From: Chitinophagales bacterium
GTDB lineage: Bacteria > Bacteroidota > Bacteroidia > Chitinophagales > Chitinophagaceae
DNA: 64,000 nucleotides
Direction of reading: 5' to 3'
NCBI GenBank assembly: GCA_025353485.1
Contig: JANXQO010000007.1
Span: forward strand, 1-64,000
Shown here: positions 1 through 8,865 of the stretch, one piece after another
Numbering within the stretch: position 1 is the stretch's first letter
Layout of the letters: each line of letters starts with the position of its first letter
The notes under the pieces: generated by a model
Seen by the model: only the letters and a program-made list of their open reading frames with translations
Told to the model about the DNA's origin: nothing
The model's database searches: none
Position numbers and translations under genes: made by a program

Positions 1-36
1 ATGATTAATTTTAATCCATAGCTATAATTTTATGTA

Positions 37-1449
37 ATGGAAGTAAGTACAAAGCCCTCATTAAACCTGCAGCATATTAAAACTTTTAAAACTATTGTGG
101 GTGAGCAATTTGTTTTTGTTGATGAAGAAAATCTTTATAAATATTCTCATGACGAAACCGAAAATCTTCATTACCTGCCTGAAGTTGTAATAAAACCACG
201 CACTGTTGAAGAGATTAGTGAAATATTTAAAATATGCAATCAATATAAAATACCTGTTACACCACGGGGAGCCGGCACAGGGCTTAGCGGCGGCGCTTTA
301 CCGCATTTAGGCGGCGTATTAATTTCTACAGAGCGAATGAATTCAATATTAAATATTGATGAGAGAAATTTACAGGTAACTACAGAGCCGGGAGTGATAA
401 CAGAAGTATTGCAAAACGAAGTAAAAGAAAAAGGATTGTTCTATCCACCTGATCCAAGCAGCCGTGGTTCCTGTTTTATCGGTGGTAATGTTGCAGAGAA
501 CAGTGGTGGACCAAAGGCAGTAAAATATGGCGTGGTAAAAGATTATGTTATTAATCTGGAAGTTGTTTTACCGACCGGTGAAATTATCTGGACCGGTGCA
601 AATGTTTTAAAAAATTCTACCGGTTATAATTTAACACAGTTGATAACAGGTAGTGAAGGCACATTGGGCATCATTACAAAAATTGTTTTGCGGTTAATTC
701 CTTTACCAATGTACGATCTGCTGATGCTGGTACCATTTAGAAGTTTGGAAAAAGCAAGTGAAGCAGTGAGTGCCATTTTTAGAGCAGGATATACGCCAAG
801 CGGATTAGAGTTAATGGAAATTGATGCGCTTTCAATTGTTAGCAAATTTGTTGACAGCACTGCTATCCCTGTAACAGAAGGTACTGCTGCACATTTAATA
901 ATTGAAGTGGATGGAAATCACTTGGAAACATTAATGCAGGATATGGAGGCTATCAGCGAATTACTGAACCTGTATGATTGCGGCGAAATTTATTTTGCTG
1001 ATAACGCAACACAGAAGGCAGAACTATGGAAATTGAGAAGAAGGGTAGCAGAAGCAGCAAAAATTGATGGGTATACAATTGAAGAAGATACAGTGGTACC
1101 AAGGGCTGAGCTGCCTGCATTAGTGAATGGAGTAAAAGAACTGGGAAAACAATTTGGGTTTGAATCTGTTTGCTACGGACATGCAGGTGATGGAAATTTA
1201 CACATACGTATAAAAAAAGAAGGCACAGAAAACAGCCAGGATGATCCGGAGATAATACAATCTCTCAGGGCATTATTTACGCTGGTAAAAAAACTGGGTG
1301 GTACTTTAAGTGGCGAACATGGAATAGGTTTGGTACAAAAAAGTTTTATGGATATTGTATTTGATAAAACACAACTACAATTAATGAGAGGAATAAAAAA
1401 AGTTTTTGATCCGAATAATATTTTAAATGCAGGAAAGATTTTTGATTGA
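37..1449 (+). CDS. FAD-binding oxidase, GlcD / D-lactate dehydrogenase-like
   Basis: This is a flavoprotein of the glycolate oxidase subunit D / D-lactate dehydrogenase family, which oxidises 2-hydroxy acids to 2-oxo acids. The PP-loop that binds FAD is visible as PRGAGTGLSGG at residues 76-86, followed by a second FAD contact, GGNVAENSGG, near residue 150. The C-terminal FAD-oxidase domain has HAGDGNLH near residue 382 and SGEHGIG near residue 425, both hallmarks of the family. The length of 470 residues is normal for a single-chain GlcD. There is no signal peptide, so it should be cytoplasmic or peripheral at the inner membrane. No GlcE or GlcF iron-sulfur partner lies in the window, so the electron acceptor and exact substrate (glycolate or D-lactate) cannot be fixed from sequence. 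Confidence 0.93.
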   Translation: MEVSTKPSLNLQHIKTFKTIVGEQFVFVDEENLYKYSHDETENLHYLPEVVIKPRTVEEISEIFKICNQYKIPVTPRGAGTGLSGGALPHLGGVLISTERMNSILNIDERNLQVTTEPGVITEVLQNEVKEKGLFYPPDPSSRGSCFIGGNVAENSGGPKAVKYGVVKDYVINLEVVLPTGEIIWTGANVLKNSTGYNLTQLITGSEGTLGIITKIVLRLIPLPMYDLLMLVPFRSLEKASEAVSAIFRAGYTPSGLELMEIDALSIVSKFVDSTAIPVTEGTAAHLIIEVDGNHLETLMQDMEAISELLNLYDCGEIYFADNATQKAELWKLRRRVAEAAKIDGYTIEEDTVVPRAELPALVNGVKELGKQFGFESVCYGHAGDGNLHIRIKKEGTENSQDDPEIIQSLRALFTLVKKLGGTLSGEHGIGLVQKSFMDIVFDKTQLQLMRGIKKVFDPNNILNAGKIFD

Positions 1450-1535
1450 GTAATGAATTGTCAGTGACCAGTGGCGTGCCAACTATCTTCATCATTTCAG
1501 CATCTGGTATATAGTTTTATTTTTAAAAAACCGTT

Positions 1536-2138
1536 ATGAAAACATTCAAATCTATTATGCTTGCAGCTTGCAGCTTGTTGCTTACAGCCTCTCTTCATGC
1601 GCAGGATGAAAGTGAAAAACAAAAAGGTTACGACCCCACCAATTGGTTTATTGGCGGAAGCGTTTCTTTAGGTGTTGGTAACGGCTCTTTTAATGCAGGC
1701 CTGCATCCGCATTATGGATACACTGCTGCTAAATGGATAGACTTTGCGGGTGTTGTAAATTTTGAATACCAAAGCCAGCGGGATGGTTATAACAATAAAT
1801 ACAGAACAACTGTTTACGGCCTCGGGGTTTTCACAAGAATATTCCCTGTCCATTTTCTTTTTATCCAGGCGCAGCCGGAGTATAATTTTATTGCTCAAAA
1901 ATTTATCCCTTATAATTCCGGTACTGGCAGTTTCAAAACAACCCTTCATGCCCCGAGTTTATTGGTAGGCGGCGGGTACACCACTTCACGCTCTGATAAA
2001 AATTCTTTTACTTACCTGAGCATCCTGGTAGATGTAGTAAAAAATATAAACTCTCCTTATGTAGATGGTTATGGAAATTTACTTCCAATAATAAGAGCCG
2101 GAATAAATATTGGTTTGAACAGGGGCAAAAGAAAATAG
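1536..2138 (+). CDS. Small outer-membrane beta-barrel protein (hypothetical)
   Basis: A 200-residue secreted protein starting with a clear signal peptide (MKTFKSIMLAACSLLLTASLH, cleaved after about residue 22). The mature part alternates aromatic and polar residues in short segments and ends in basic residues (NIGLNRGKRK), as in small barrels of the OmpW/porin-like superfamily common in Bacteroidota. I do not recognise a specific family. It is convergent with the M14 peptidase gene, whose stop codon lies only about 20 bp away. Outer-membrane location is inferred from composition; function is unknown. Confidence 0.75.
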   Translation: MKTFKSIMLAACSLLLTASLHAQDESEKQKGYDPTNWFIGGSVSLGVGNGSFNAGLHPHYGYTAAKWIDFAGVVNFEYQSQRDGYNNKYRTTVYGLGVFTRIFPVHFLFIQAQPEYNFIAQKFIPYNSGTGSFKTTLHAPSLLVGGGYTTSRSDKNSFTYLSILVDVVKNINSPYVDGYGNLLPIIRAGINIGLNRGKRK

Positions 2139-2160
2139 TTTTTTGATAAGATTAATATTA

Positions 2161-4950
2161 TTAATTTTTCAAATGATCCCAGTTGATCAAAACATTCCAA
2201 ACTAAGGGTGCATCATGTAAATTAAGAAAACGATGGAGCGGATCAAAAGTAAATGCAATCACTCTTCCCAAACCCACAGGCACATTAAAGATGGCCCCAT
2301 GACCAATGATAGTCTGTTCATTTCGCACCATCCCTGAAAGAACATAAAGAATTTCTTTTTTTGGAGTGTCTTTCGTATCAGCAACAATTTCTTTTTTTTC
2401 AGGCATGCCGAGGATAGGTCCGGTATATTTTTCTTCATCTTTAAGTGGCTTTGTTCCATATTGAAGCAGCATCATATCACGGTTATATTTTGCAACCTGC
2501 AGCAAGGGTGCATTACCTCTGAAAATTGGGAAGACTTCCGGAAATCCATACACTACAGGATTGTCTGATTTTCGCACTTTTACATTCACAATTGAACCGG
2601 GATGAAAAAGTCCTGGTGCATCTGCAGTTTGCAGATCCCTGATAATGCCGGCATTTGCAAGTATCTGCGATGAATTGTCAAGACTGATTATCACACCGCC
2701 TTCTTCTGCAAATTGGCTCAACTGCGCCATACCTGCAAAGCCGGGACCTCCGGTCATGTCATTTGTAGAATCAGGAAAACCATGTGATGGAAACGCTGCC
2801 GTTTTGGTATAAGGCATAGGACCGAATTTGCTGTCTATCTCATTGATAAAGTCGCTCACTGAACCACCAGTTCGTGGAACCAATATCACATCAAATTTTT
2901 TTCGCAATCCTCCAATTTTCAAATCATCTTTATTGATAGAAGTAAAGGGTATTCCCATCTGTTCAAAAGTATATCTTGCCCAGCCTTCATCCTGTGTGCT
3001 ATACCAGGTATGGTAAATAGCAACCCTGGGTAAGTTTACAGTGTGTTGTTTTGCGGAAGAAATATTTTTAGTTGCCTGTAGATCAAGCCCAAATTTTTGT
3101 GATAATTTCTTTGCCAATTCTTCCGTAATTCCTATAAATAAAACAGACCCCGCTGCTACACTATCTTTTGTTCCGTCAACATTTATTTTTGCATCCAGTA
3201 CTGTTACAGTTACATTTTTATTTTCTGATTGTAACCAATACAATGCAGGCAATAAAAAATTTTGTGCTTTATAATTGAGCATATAGTTTGAACCAGCGCC
3301 TTTTATTTGCCCTTCATATTTTACATCATCAGTTAATAGTTTAAGACTGGCTTTGGAATACTTTACACTATCTTCTGCCCGCACATCCACCCCATATAAA
3401 TAACCGAGAGTCCATGCTATGTCATCATAAGGAGGGAACTTGGCATCTTTAGAAAAATTCTGTTTTGTCAATAGTGATACAGCCAAATTCCGGTATGGCT
3501 GATCCAGCAATACCACATAGGTAATTTTATTTTTCCCTGAATCAACATAATGTATTTCGATATTCTGTTTACGTAATTGATTAATGAGATAAGCAGCCAT
3601 TGCAGGATCATGTTGTTCAGCAGGAATAACAAATGCACGCAGCTTATCTTCTTTTCCTCTTCTAATATTGTTCAATCCTTTTTGATAAAAATTGCGCAAC
3701 AAAACTTTTGCATTATCTGATGTGTAAGAAAGCGAAGCAAGTACACCCGCTTCCATGTAGTTGATGTTATTGCGTGATGACCAGTTCACCAATTGTGTTG
3801 CAGGATCGGGACGGTACCATTCTTTATTGGTAGCTGCATCACCGGCATACTTCATATCAGAAAGATCACGCAGGTATGTATTTGCACCGGCGTTGCCGAA
3901 GGTTTCATAAAAGCGGCCAATAGAGTTGTGATTATTGGCAACCCAAATGCCATAGCCGGGATACCAGCCGTCATAGAAGGCCCATGTAAATGCACCGGGT
4001 AAACCCTGGGCAGCCAATGCAGTAATATCATGGTTAGCCATAATCTGCCATTCGCCAATTGTTATCGGGTCAATGGTTTCGTTGTAAGGGCCGGTACCTG
4101 TTGACATATAAATTAAAGGCACTGATTCATGCAAATCGAGCATAACTGTTGGGTGCCAATCGTAATAAATATTGAATATTGTTTTTGTAAGTTGTTGCGA
4201 CACCTGTATGCCATCGCGGTTGTTATCGTGAAATACATATTTGCCCCAGTAGGGTGGTGAATAACGAAAGCCATCATCAAAATTTGTTCTTGCTTTTGAA
4301 TAGCGGTAGTACCAGTCAACCTGTTTATCACGGCCATCAGGCTCTGAGACCGGGTTGATGATGACAATTATATTTTCACGGATTTTTTTAATATCATCTG
4401 TATTGTCTGTGATAAGGCGGTATGCCAGTTCCATAAGCATTTCAGGCGAGCCCATTTCTGTTGAGTGCAATCCTCCGTTCAAATAAAAAACGGGTTTTGC
4501 ATTGTTTATGATCGGGTTCATATCTGCTGTGCCCACCTTCCTTGGATCAGCCAAAAGCGCTAATTGATTTTTGAAAAACTCCGGCCGTTTCATTGCGTCT
4601 TCATTCCCTATCATCACCAGGTTTATGGCACGTCCTTCTTCTGTTGTACCAACCTGGCGAATAGATATCAGTGATGAAGACGCTGCCAGTTTTTTATAAT
4701 AATTATATATCTCTGTGGTGTGGTGCATTACTCCCGGTGCACCGATGATAGTTCCAAAAAATTTTTGTGGAGAAGGAATTTGTGGATCAGTAACAAGATT
4801 AAGAACAGAAGAAGGAAGAAATCTTTTGTCAGTTGTGTACTCTTTTATTTTTTGATTATAGGGTTCATCAATTTGTTGCGCATTCAATATCCCTGTAAAC
4901 AATACAAATAACAAAGAGAGAACACAATGCTGATGTCTGTTGAATAACAT
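2161..4950 (-). CDS. M14 family zinc carboxypeptidase, secreted
   Basis: A 929-residue exported metallocarboxypeptidase. A signal peptide covers about residues 1-25. The zinc ligands of the M14 fold appear as HSTE (H162, E165) within NGGLHSTEMGSP and as the histidine of LDLHES near residue 274. A candidate catalytic glutamate lies in GRFYETFGN near residue 365. The region after residue 600 (DVILVPRTGG, GGPGFAGMAQL) looks like a glutamine-amidotransferase-like Rossmann domain, as in other large Bacteroidota M14 peptidases. It probably trims peptides in the periplasm or at the cell surface. Its first codons and promoter region are echoed 400 bp upstream (see repeat entries). The start is supported by the signal peptide. 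Confidence 0.92.
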   Translation of the reverse strand: MLFNRHQHCVLSLLFVLFTGILNAQQIDEPYNQKIKEYTTDKRFLPSSVLNLVTDPQIPSPQKFFGTIIGAPGVMHHTTEIYNYYKKLAASSSLISIRQVGTTEEGRAINLVMIGNEDAMKRPEFFKNQLALLADPRKVGTADMNPIINNAKPVFYLNGGLHSTEMGSPEMLMELAYRLITDNTDDIKKIRENIIVIINPVSEPDGRDKQVDWYYRYSKARTNFDDGFRYSPPYWGKYVFHDNNRDGIQVSQQLTKTIFNIYYDWHPTVMLDLHESVPLIYMSTGTGPYNETIDPITIGEWQIMANHDITALAAQGLPGAFTWAFYDGWYPGYGIWVANNHNSIGRFYETFGNAGANTYLRDLSDMKYAGDAATNKEWYRPDPATQLVNWSSRNNINYMEAGVLASLSYTSDNAKVLLRNFYQKGLNNIRRGKEDKLRAFVIPAEQHDPAMAAYLINQLRKQNIEIHYVDSGKNKITYVVLLDQPYRNLAVSLLTKQNFSKDAKFPPYDDIAWTLGYLYGVDVRAEDSVKYSKASLKLLTDDVKYEGQIKGAGSNYMLNYKAQNFLLPALYWLQSENKNVTVTVLDAKINVDGTKDSVAAGSVLFIGITEELAKKLSQKFGLDLQATKNISSAKQHTVNLPRVAIYHTWYSTQDEGWARYTFEQMGIPFTSINKDDLKIGGLRKKFDVILVPRTGGSVSDFINEIDSKFGPMPYTKTAAFPSHGFPDSTNDMTGGPGFAGMAQLSQFAEEGGVIISLDNSSQILANAGIIRDLQTADAPGLFHPGSIVNVKVRKSDNPVVYGFPEVFPIFRGNAPLLQVAKYNRDMMLLQYGTKPLKDEEKYTGPILGMPEKKEIVADTKDTPKKEILYVLSGMVRNEQTIIGHGAIFNVPVGLGRVIAFTFDPLHRFLNLHDAPLVWNVLINWDHLKN

Positions 4951-5009
4951 AAAATTTAGTTTTAGTAATACAGCCTAAAGTAACGAATAAGTTATTTTAT
5001 CTTTTTTAT
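4939..5009. repeat. Direct repeat copy A: 5' end and upstream region of the M14 gene
   Basis: This roughly 70-bp stretch covers the first four codons of the M14 peptidase gene (minus strand, MLFN) and its upstream region. It recurs at 5339-5408 at an offset of 400 bp with a few substitutions and one indel. The minus strand contains TTACTTTAG, close to the Bacteroidota -7 consensus TAnnTTTG, so the M14 promoter probably lies here. Confidence 0.85.
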
Positions 5010-5034
5010 TAATTGTTCTCCAATTCCTGTAGCG

Positions 5035-5156
5035 TTGTGTAATGTCATTAAGTTAACATAAACCAAGAAGGTTTTATAATTCTTTCTCAATTTAAAATCG
5101 TGAAAAAAACCTTCTTGGTTTTGTATCGTATATTCTTAACTTAATGACATTGCCCA
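5035..5156. repeat. MITE-like long inverted repeat (hairpin)
   Basis: The left arm reads CGTTGTGTAATGTCATTAAG and continues to AACCAAGAAGGTTTT. The right arm is its reverse complement, ending ACTTAATGACATTGCCCAACG. The arms match over two blocks (about 24 bp outer and 15 bp inner), with about ten extra bases between the blocks in the right arm and a loop of about 30 bases. It has no coding capacity and sits between the two 70-bp direct repeats. It looks like a non-autonomous element or a structured RNA. No matching transposase gene is in the window. Confidence 0.7.
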
Positions 5157-5157
5157 A

Positions 5158-5327
5158 CGGGGTCTTCTTTTAAATACTAAACTTAAAAATAATTTCCAGG
5201 AAACCCTGTTGTTGAAAAGAATTAGGTTCATCACAATCTATATTAAACTGCATTTATAGACTATTACATGCCGGGGTGCCACAGAAGCAATTATGTAATT
5301 CAAAAGTTTTTTGCGGTGAAGACCCCG
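5158..5327. repeat. Segment bounded by 10-bp perfect inverted repeat
   Basis: CGGGGTCTTC at 5158-5167 is the exact reverse complement of GAAGACCCCG at 5318-5327. The 150 bp between contain no open reading frame of note and nothing else that I recognise. It directly follows the long hairpin, so the two may be parts of one inserted unit. Confidence 0.5.
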
Positions 5328-5338
5328 GCTGGAAATAA

Positions 5339-5408
5339 GTTGAATAGCATAATATTTAGTTTTAGTAACACAACCTAAAGTAACGAATAGTTATTTTATT
5401 TTTTTTAG
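5339..5408. repeat. Direct repeat copy B: echo of the M14 gene 5' end
   Basis: This is the second copy of the segment at 4939-5009. On the minus strand it still encodes ATG followed by three codons (MLFN), then diverges, so it is a dead start. It keeps the candidate -7 box. Together with copy A it brackets 330 bp of repeat-rich DNA. Confidence 0.8.
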
Positions 5409-5433
5409 TCTGTCTGACTTGTTCCACGTAAGT

Positions 5434-6003
5434 TCAGCCTAATATTTTTGACATGAAGTCTGAATGCAGGCTAATTTTCATAAAAGCAGTTAAGCCTAAA
5501 ATGATCCCGACCAAACTTACTGTAGCGGCAAAATAAAGAAGCCATTTCTTTTGTGTGAGAGAACTAATGCCTAACATAGCAATTGAAATAGTTAGCAATG
5601 CTTCGGTCATGTCAAATTGATCATCAAAAAGATTTGTGTCATCATATTCTTTTTGATAACCTTCTGCCTGGGCTTTTATTTCTGTCTTTTCTTTTTCATA
5701 ACGGGAAATTTTCTCTTCATATTTTTTTATTATCTCATTGCTTTCCGGAGTGTTTTGCAATTTTAATAGTTCAACTGAATTTTCTGCAATAGCCTGTTTT
5801 GTACTTTTTGCCTGGAAATAAGACCAGGCATCAATTGCATGAGCCTGCGCCTGGGACATTGCCTGTACAATATTGCCATCCTTAACATTGCACAGCGCCA
5901 TAAATGTTGCGGTTATGGCTACCAGCAGTGCGACCATAGAATTGATCTTACTTTTGCCTGCTTCTTCAATTGGTTGTTGTATTGTTTCGCTTATGTCGGA
6001 CAT
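5434..6003 (-). CDS. DUF4337 family membrane protein
   Basis: A 189-residue protein matching the DUF4337 layout. One membrane segment lies near residues 22-40 (SMVALLVAITATFMALCNV). A soluble charged region predicted to be coiled coil follows (about residues 60-120, rich in E, K and Q), and two membrane segments close the protein at about 130-150 and 154-175. The WSYFQAKSTKQ stretch after the first helix is typical of the family. The role is unknown. It follows the acyl-carrier-like membrane protein gene on the same strand with a 60-bp gap, so co-transcription is possible but unproven. Confidence 0.85.
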   Translation of the reverse strand: MSDISETIQQPIEEAGKSKINSMVALLVAITATFMALCNVKDGNIVQAMSQAQAHAIDAWSYFQAKSTKQAIAENSVELLKLQNTPESNEIIKKYEEKISRYEKEKTEIKAQAEGYQKEYDDTNLFDDQFDMTEALLTISIAMLGISSLTQKKWLLYFAATVSLVGIILGLTAFMKISLHSDFMSKILG

Positions 6004-6064
6004 AATTTTTTATTAAGTTTAGAGAATTTTAGATTTTTGAAAAACGCAAAGGAAGTATTAGGAT

Positions 6065-6745
6065 TTATATAAACGTTGCTTCTCTTGTTAATACAGAAGA
6101 ACTCAAATACAGATCATGAATAAATAAATTTCGAATTTTATCAACAACTTCTTTTCTATTTACCGTTGCTGCATTCCTTCTGGAATTTAAGTAGTTTTCT
6201 CTTGATATTTTTTCTGTTAGCTCTCCAACTGTTTTTAAGTTGATTTCTTTTGCAACCTTATTAGCGACTTTATTACCTACAATCATAAACATAATTCCAA
6301 TTAGACCGAGTTGCCAATTGAAATAAAGTCCGATAAGTGAAGTAAGAAAAATTAAGACAAAACTGAATGTTACCCAATGCTTAGGTCTAAGTATTTTAAA
6401 TGAAAAGCCTAAATAATTTTCTACTTCCTTTATCTTTTTTCTTCGAAGGTATCTTGGAAATATAGTTTTTAAATCTGTGTCAATGTTTATCGAGTCATGA
6501 TTTATACGCTGTGTTTCACATATGGCATTACGAAGCTTATAAAATGCTTGTTGTGTCGTACAATCTTCTACATTTTCCAATTCAATTTTATCTACTATTA
6601 TATCACAGAGTTCACCAAATGTTTTTACATCTTTAAGCTCTTCTTTTCCAAAATGAATTTGAAATGACTTTTCAACTTTTCTTAAAACATCATCTATGTC
6701 GAGACTATCGACATTTTTTAATTTTATCGTGTCTGCATTTGTCAT
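6065..6745 (-). CDS. Membrane protein with acyl-carrier-protein-like segments (uncharacterised)
   Basis: A 226-residue protein. Residues about 10-55 read like helices II-IV of an acyl carrier protein, with a DSLD motif at the place of the phosphopantetheine serine and a closing KTFGELCDII. A stretch resembling ACP helix I follows (about 75-110), then a basic RRKKIKEVE segment where DSL would be expected. Two membrane helices (about 125-160) and TVGELTEKI, like a terminal ACP helix, come next. The C-terminus (EVVDKIRNLFIHDLY to EATFI) resembles ACP helix I again. ACP likeness is my reading of the pattern, not a search result. Function is unknown. The minus-strand neighbour is the DUF4337 protein. 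Confidence 0.65.
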   Translation of the reverse strand: MTNADTIKLKNVDSLDIDDVLRKVEKSFQIHFGKEELKDVKTFGELCDIIVDKIELENVEDCTTQQAFYKLRNAICETQRINHDSINIDTDLKTIFPRYLRRKKIKEVENYLGFSFKILRPKHWVTFSFVLIFLTSLIGLYFNWQLGLIGIMFMIVGNKVANKVAKEINLKTVGELTEKISRENYLNSRRNAATVNRKEVVDKIRNLFIHDLYLSSSVLTREATFI

Positions 6746-6781
6746 AATATTATTTTTGTGAATTGTAATTTACCAAACATT

Positions 6782-7318
6782 CTATAAATACATTTCCAAC
6801 TCTTTCGGTTCATTAATTATCGTCATCCTCTCCACAACCGTATCGTATAAAAATTTTTCTTCTTCCAGTTTTTTCATGTGGGCAATAAGATGATCATAAA
6901 ATCCATCACTGTTTAACACAAATATTTTTTTATCATGAATACTTAACTGGTTCCATGTAAGCATTTCAAAAAATTCATCAAGTGTTCCATAGCCGCCGGG
7001 TAAGATCAGTGCGGCATCACACTTTTCGTACAGCAATGCTTTGCGTACATGCATATCTGCAACTTCATGTAGTTCTGTTAATCCAAGATGCTGATGTTCC
7101 CATTCAACCAAAACCTTTGGCATTACACCAATTACTTTTCCATTTTTTTCAAGCGCTGCATTGGCAACCGCACCCATAATTCCTTTTGTACTTCCGCCAT
7201 ACACAAGCGTAATATTTTTTTGTGCAAGAATATACCCGAGTTGTTTTGCATGCTGAACATACAAAGGATTAACACCGCTTTTTGATCCGCAAAAAACGGC
7301 TAAAGATTTAATTGACAT
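6782..7318 (-). CDS. LOG family protein (TIGR00730-type phosphoribohydrolase)
   Basis: A 178-residue Rossmann-fold protein of the LOG / lysine-decarboxylase-like family. The signature PGGYGTLDEFFE is near residue 107 and the N-terminal FCGSKSG loop is present. Characterised members release the free base from cytokinin riboside 5'-monophosphates or act as nucleotide 5'-monophosphate nucleosidases. True lysine decarboxylase activity is not expected. It is cytoplasmic and of normal length. The gene is divergent from the symporter gene at 7375, so the 56-bp gap should contain promoters for both. Confidence 0.92.
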   Translation of the reverse strand: MSIKSLAVFCGSKSGVNPLYVQHAKQLGYILAQKNITLVYGGSTKGIMGAVANAALEKNGKVIGVMPKVLVEWEHQHLGLTELHEVADMHVRKALLYEKCDAALILPGGYGTLDEFFEMLTWNQLSIHDKKIFVLNSDGFYDHLIAHMKKLEEEKFLYDTVVERMTIINEPKELEMYL

Positions 7319-7374
7319 AATTTTATTTATCTTGTTTTTTTATCCAATATAGTATTCAAAAGTAATTAGATAAT

Positions 7375-8865
7375 ATGTCTCCATTAATGCTGTTCTCTTT
7401 TGTGATCGGTTATTTTGTTATCCTTCTTATTGTAGCCAACCGCACTTCCCGTAATTCAAATAATGAAAGTTTTTTTATTGGTAACAGAAGCTCTAACTGG
7501 ATGCTTGTTGCATTCGGAATGATAGGTACTTCACTAAGCGGCGTTACGTTTGTAAGTGTGCCTGGCGCTGTAGGAAAAGAATCATTCGCATACTTCCAGA
7601 TAACGATCGGTTATTTGATAGGGTATGCAGTAATTGCTTATGTATTGCTCCCGATATATTACAGGCTTAATGTTACTTCCATTTATAATTATTTAAGTAC
7701 AAGGTTTGGATTCAGATCTTACAAAACCGGTTCTGCATTTTTTATTCTATCCAGAACATTAGGGGCAACTGCGAGGCTATACCTGGTGGTGGAAATATTG
7801 CAATACTCAATCCTGGAATCTTTTCATGTTCCATTTTGGCTAACAACGGTTATTATTTTAATCATGATATTATTATACACTTACAAGGGTGGCGTAAAAA
7901 CAATAGTGTGGACAGATACTTTACAAACAACATGTATGCTTGCAGGGTTAATAATTTGCGTTGTTTTTATTTTAAATAAAATGGGATTAAGCTTTACTGA
8001 CAGCCTTGGGCAGATGAGAGAAAAAGGTTACAGCAAAATATTTTTCACTGATATTAACAGTAAATTATTTTTTGTAAAACAAATTGTAGCTGGTGCATTT
8101 ATTACCATTACTATGACCGGTATGGACCAGGAAATGATGCAAAAAAATCTTTCAGTAAAAACGTTAGGGAATTCTAAAAAAAATGTTCTTACCCTTTCTG
8201 TGATACTTGCTATTGTGCTAATGCTTTTTTTATTTTTAGGAGGTCTTTTATATCTCTACGCCGGTGAACAAAATGTAACTGTAACAGGCGATAAATTATT
8301 CCCCGAGATCGCACTGCATCATATGCCACCATTGATCTCTGTGATCTTTATTATAGCATTGATCTCTGCTTTGTTTCCCAGCGCTGATGGAGCGATCACG
8401 GCATTAACATCATCCTTTTGTATTGATATTCTTGGTATGAAAAGAAGAGAGGACTGGACTGAGCCGGAAAAGAAAAAAGTAAGACAAAGAATTCATCTTA
8501 CGGTTGCCTTTATATTTCTTGTATTTGTTATGATATTTAAATGGGTAAATGATCCGAGTATGATTGGTGTAATTCTAAAGGTGGCTGCCTATACCTATGG
8601 CCCATTGCTGGGTTTATTTTCTTTTGGAATACTTACCAAAAGAAAAGTAATTGACAAACTTGTTCCGGTTGTTTGTGTTCTTGCTCCGGTAATTTGTTTT
8701 TTTCTCGATAAGTTTCAAAAAGATATTTTTGGAAACTACCAGATAGGATTAGAATTGCTTATCATTAATGGGTTTCTTACGTTTATGGGTTTGTTATTTA
8801 TCTCAAAACCGGTTGCTGTTTCCGCCGAAGTAAAATCCCTATTGCACGATGGAACTGATAAATAA
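7375..8865 (+). CDS. Sodium:solute symporter (SSS family)
   Basis: A 496-residue inner-membrane transporter with about 13 hydrophobic helices and almost no soluble domain. The N-terminal part has the SSS pattern (FFIGNRSSNWMLVAFGMIGTS, with a further GVTFVSVPG motif), and residues near 320-345 (ALISALFPSADGAITAL) match the conserved sodium-site helix. Sugars, amino acids, sialic acid and other solutes are moved by this family, and the substrate cannot be named here. The last 17 bp overlap the O-methyltransferase gene in another frame, so the two are likely co-transcribed and translationally coupled. Confidence 0.93.
   Translation: MSPLMLFSFVIGYFVILLIVANRTSRNSNNESFFIGNRSSNWMLVAFGMIGTSLSGVTFVSVPGAVGKESFAYFQITIGYLIGYAVIAYVLLPIYYRLNVTSIYNYLSTRFGFRSYKTGSAFFILSRTLGATARLYLVVEILQYSILESFHVPFWLTTVIILIMILLYTYKGGVKTIVWTDTLQTTCMLAGLIICVVFILNKMGLSFTDSLGQMREKGYSKIFFTDINSKLFFVKQIVAGAFITITMTGMDQEMMQKNLSVKTLGNSKKNVLTLSVILAIVLMLFLFLGGLLYLYAGEQNVTVTGDKLFPEIALHHMPPLISVIFIIALISALFPSADGAITALTSSFCIDILGMKRREDWTEPEKKKVRQRIHLTVAFIFLVFVMIFKWVNDPSMIGVILKVAAYTYGPLLGLFSFGILTKRKVIDKLVPVVCVLAPVICFFLDKFQKDIFGNYQIGLELLIINGFLTFMGLLFISKPVAVSAEVKSLLHDGTDK

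Noticed and set aside
6782-7318. Lysine decarboxylase
   Set aside because: The PGGxGTxxE motif belongs to LOG phosphoribohydrolases, which were often misnamed as lysine decarboxylases.
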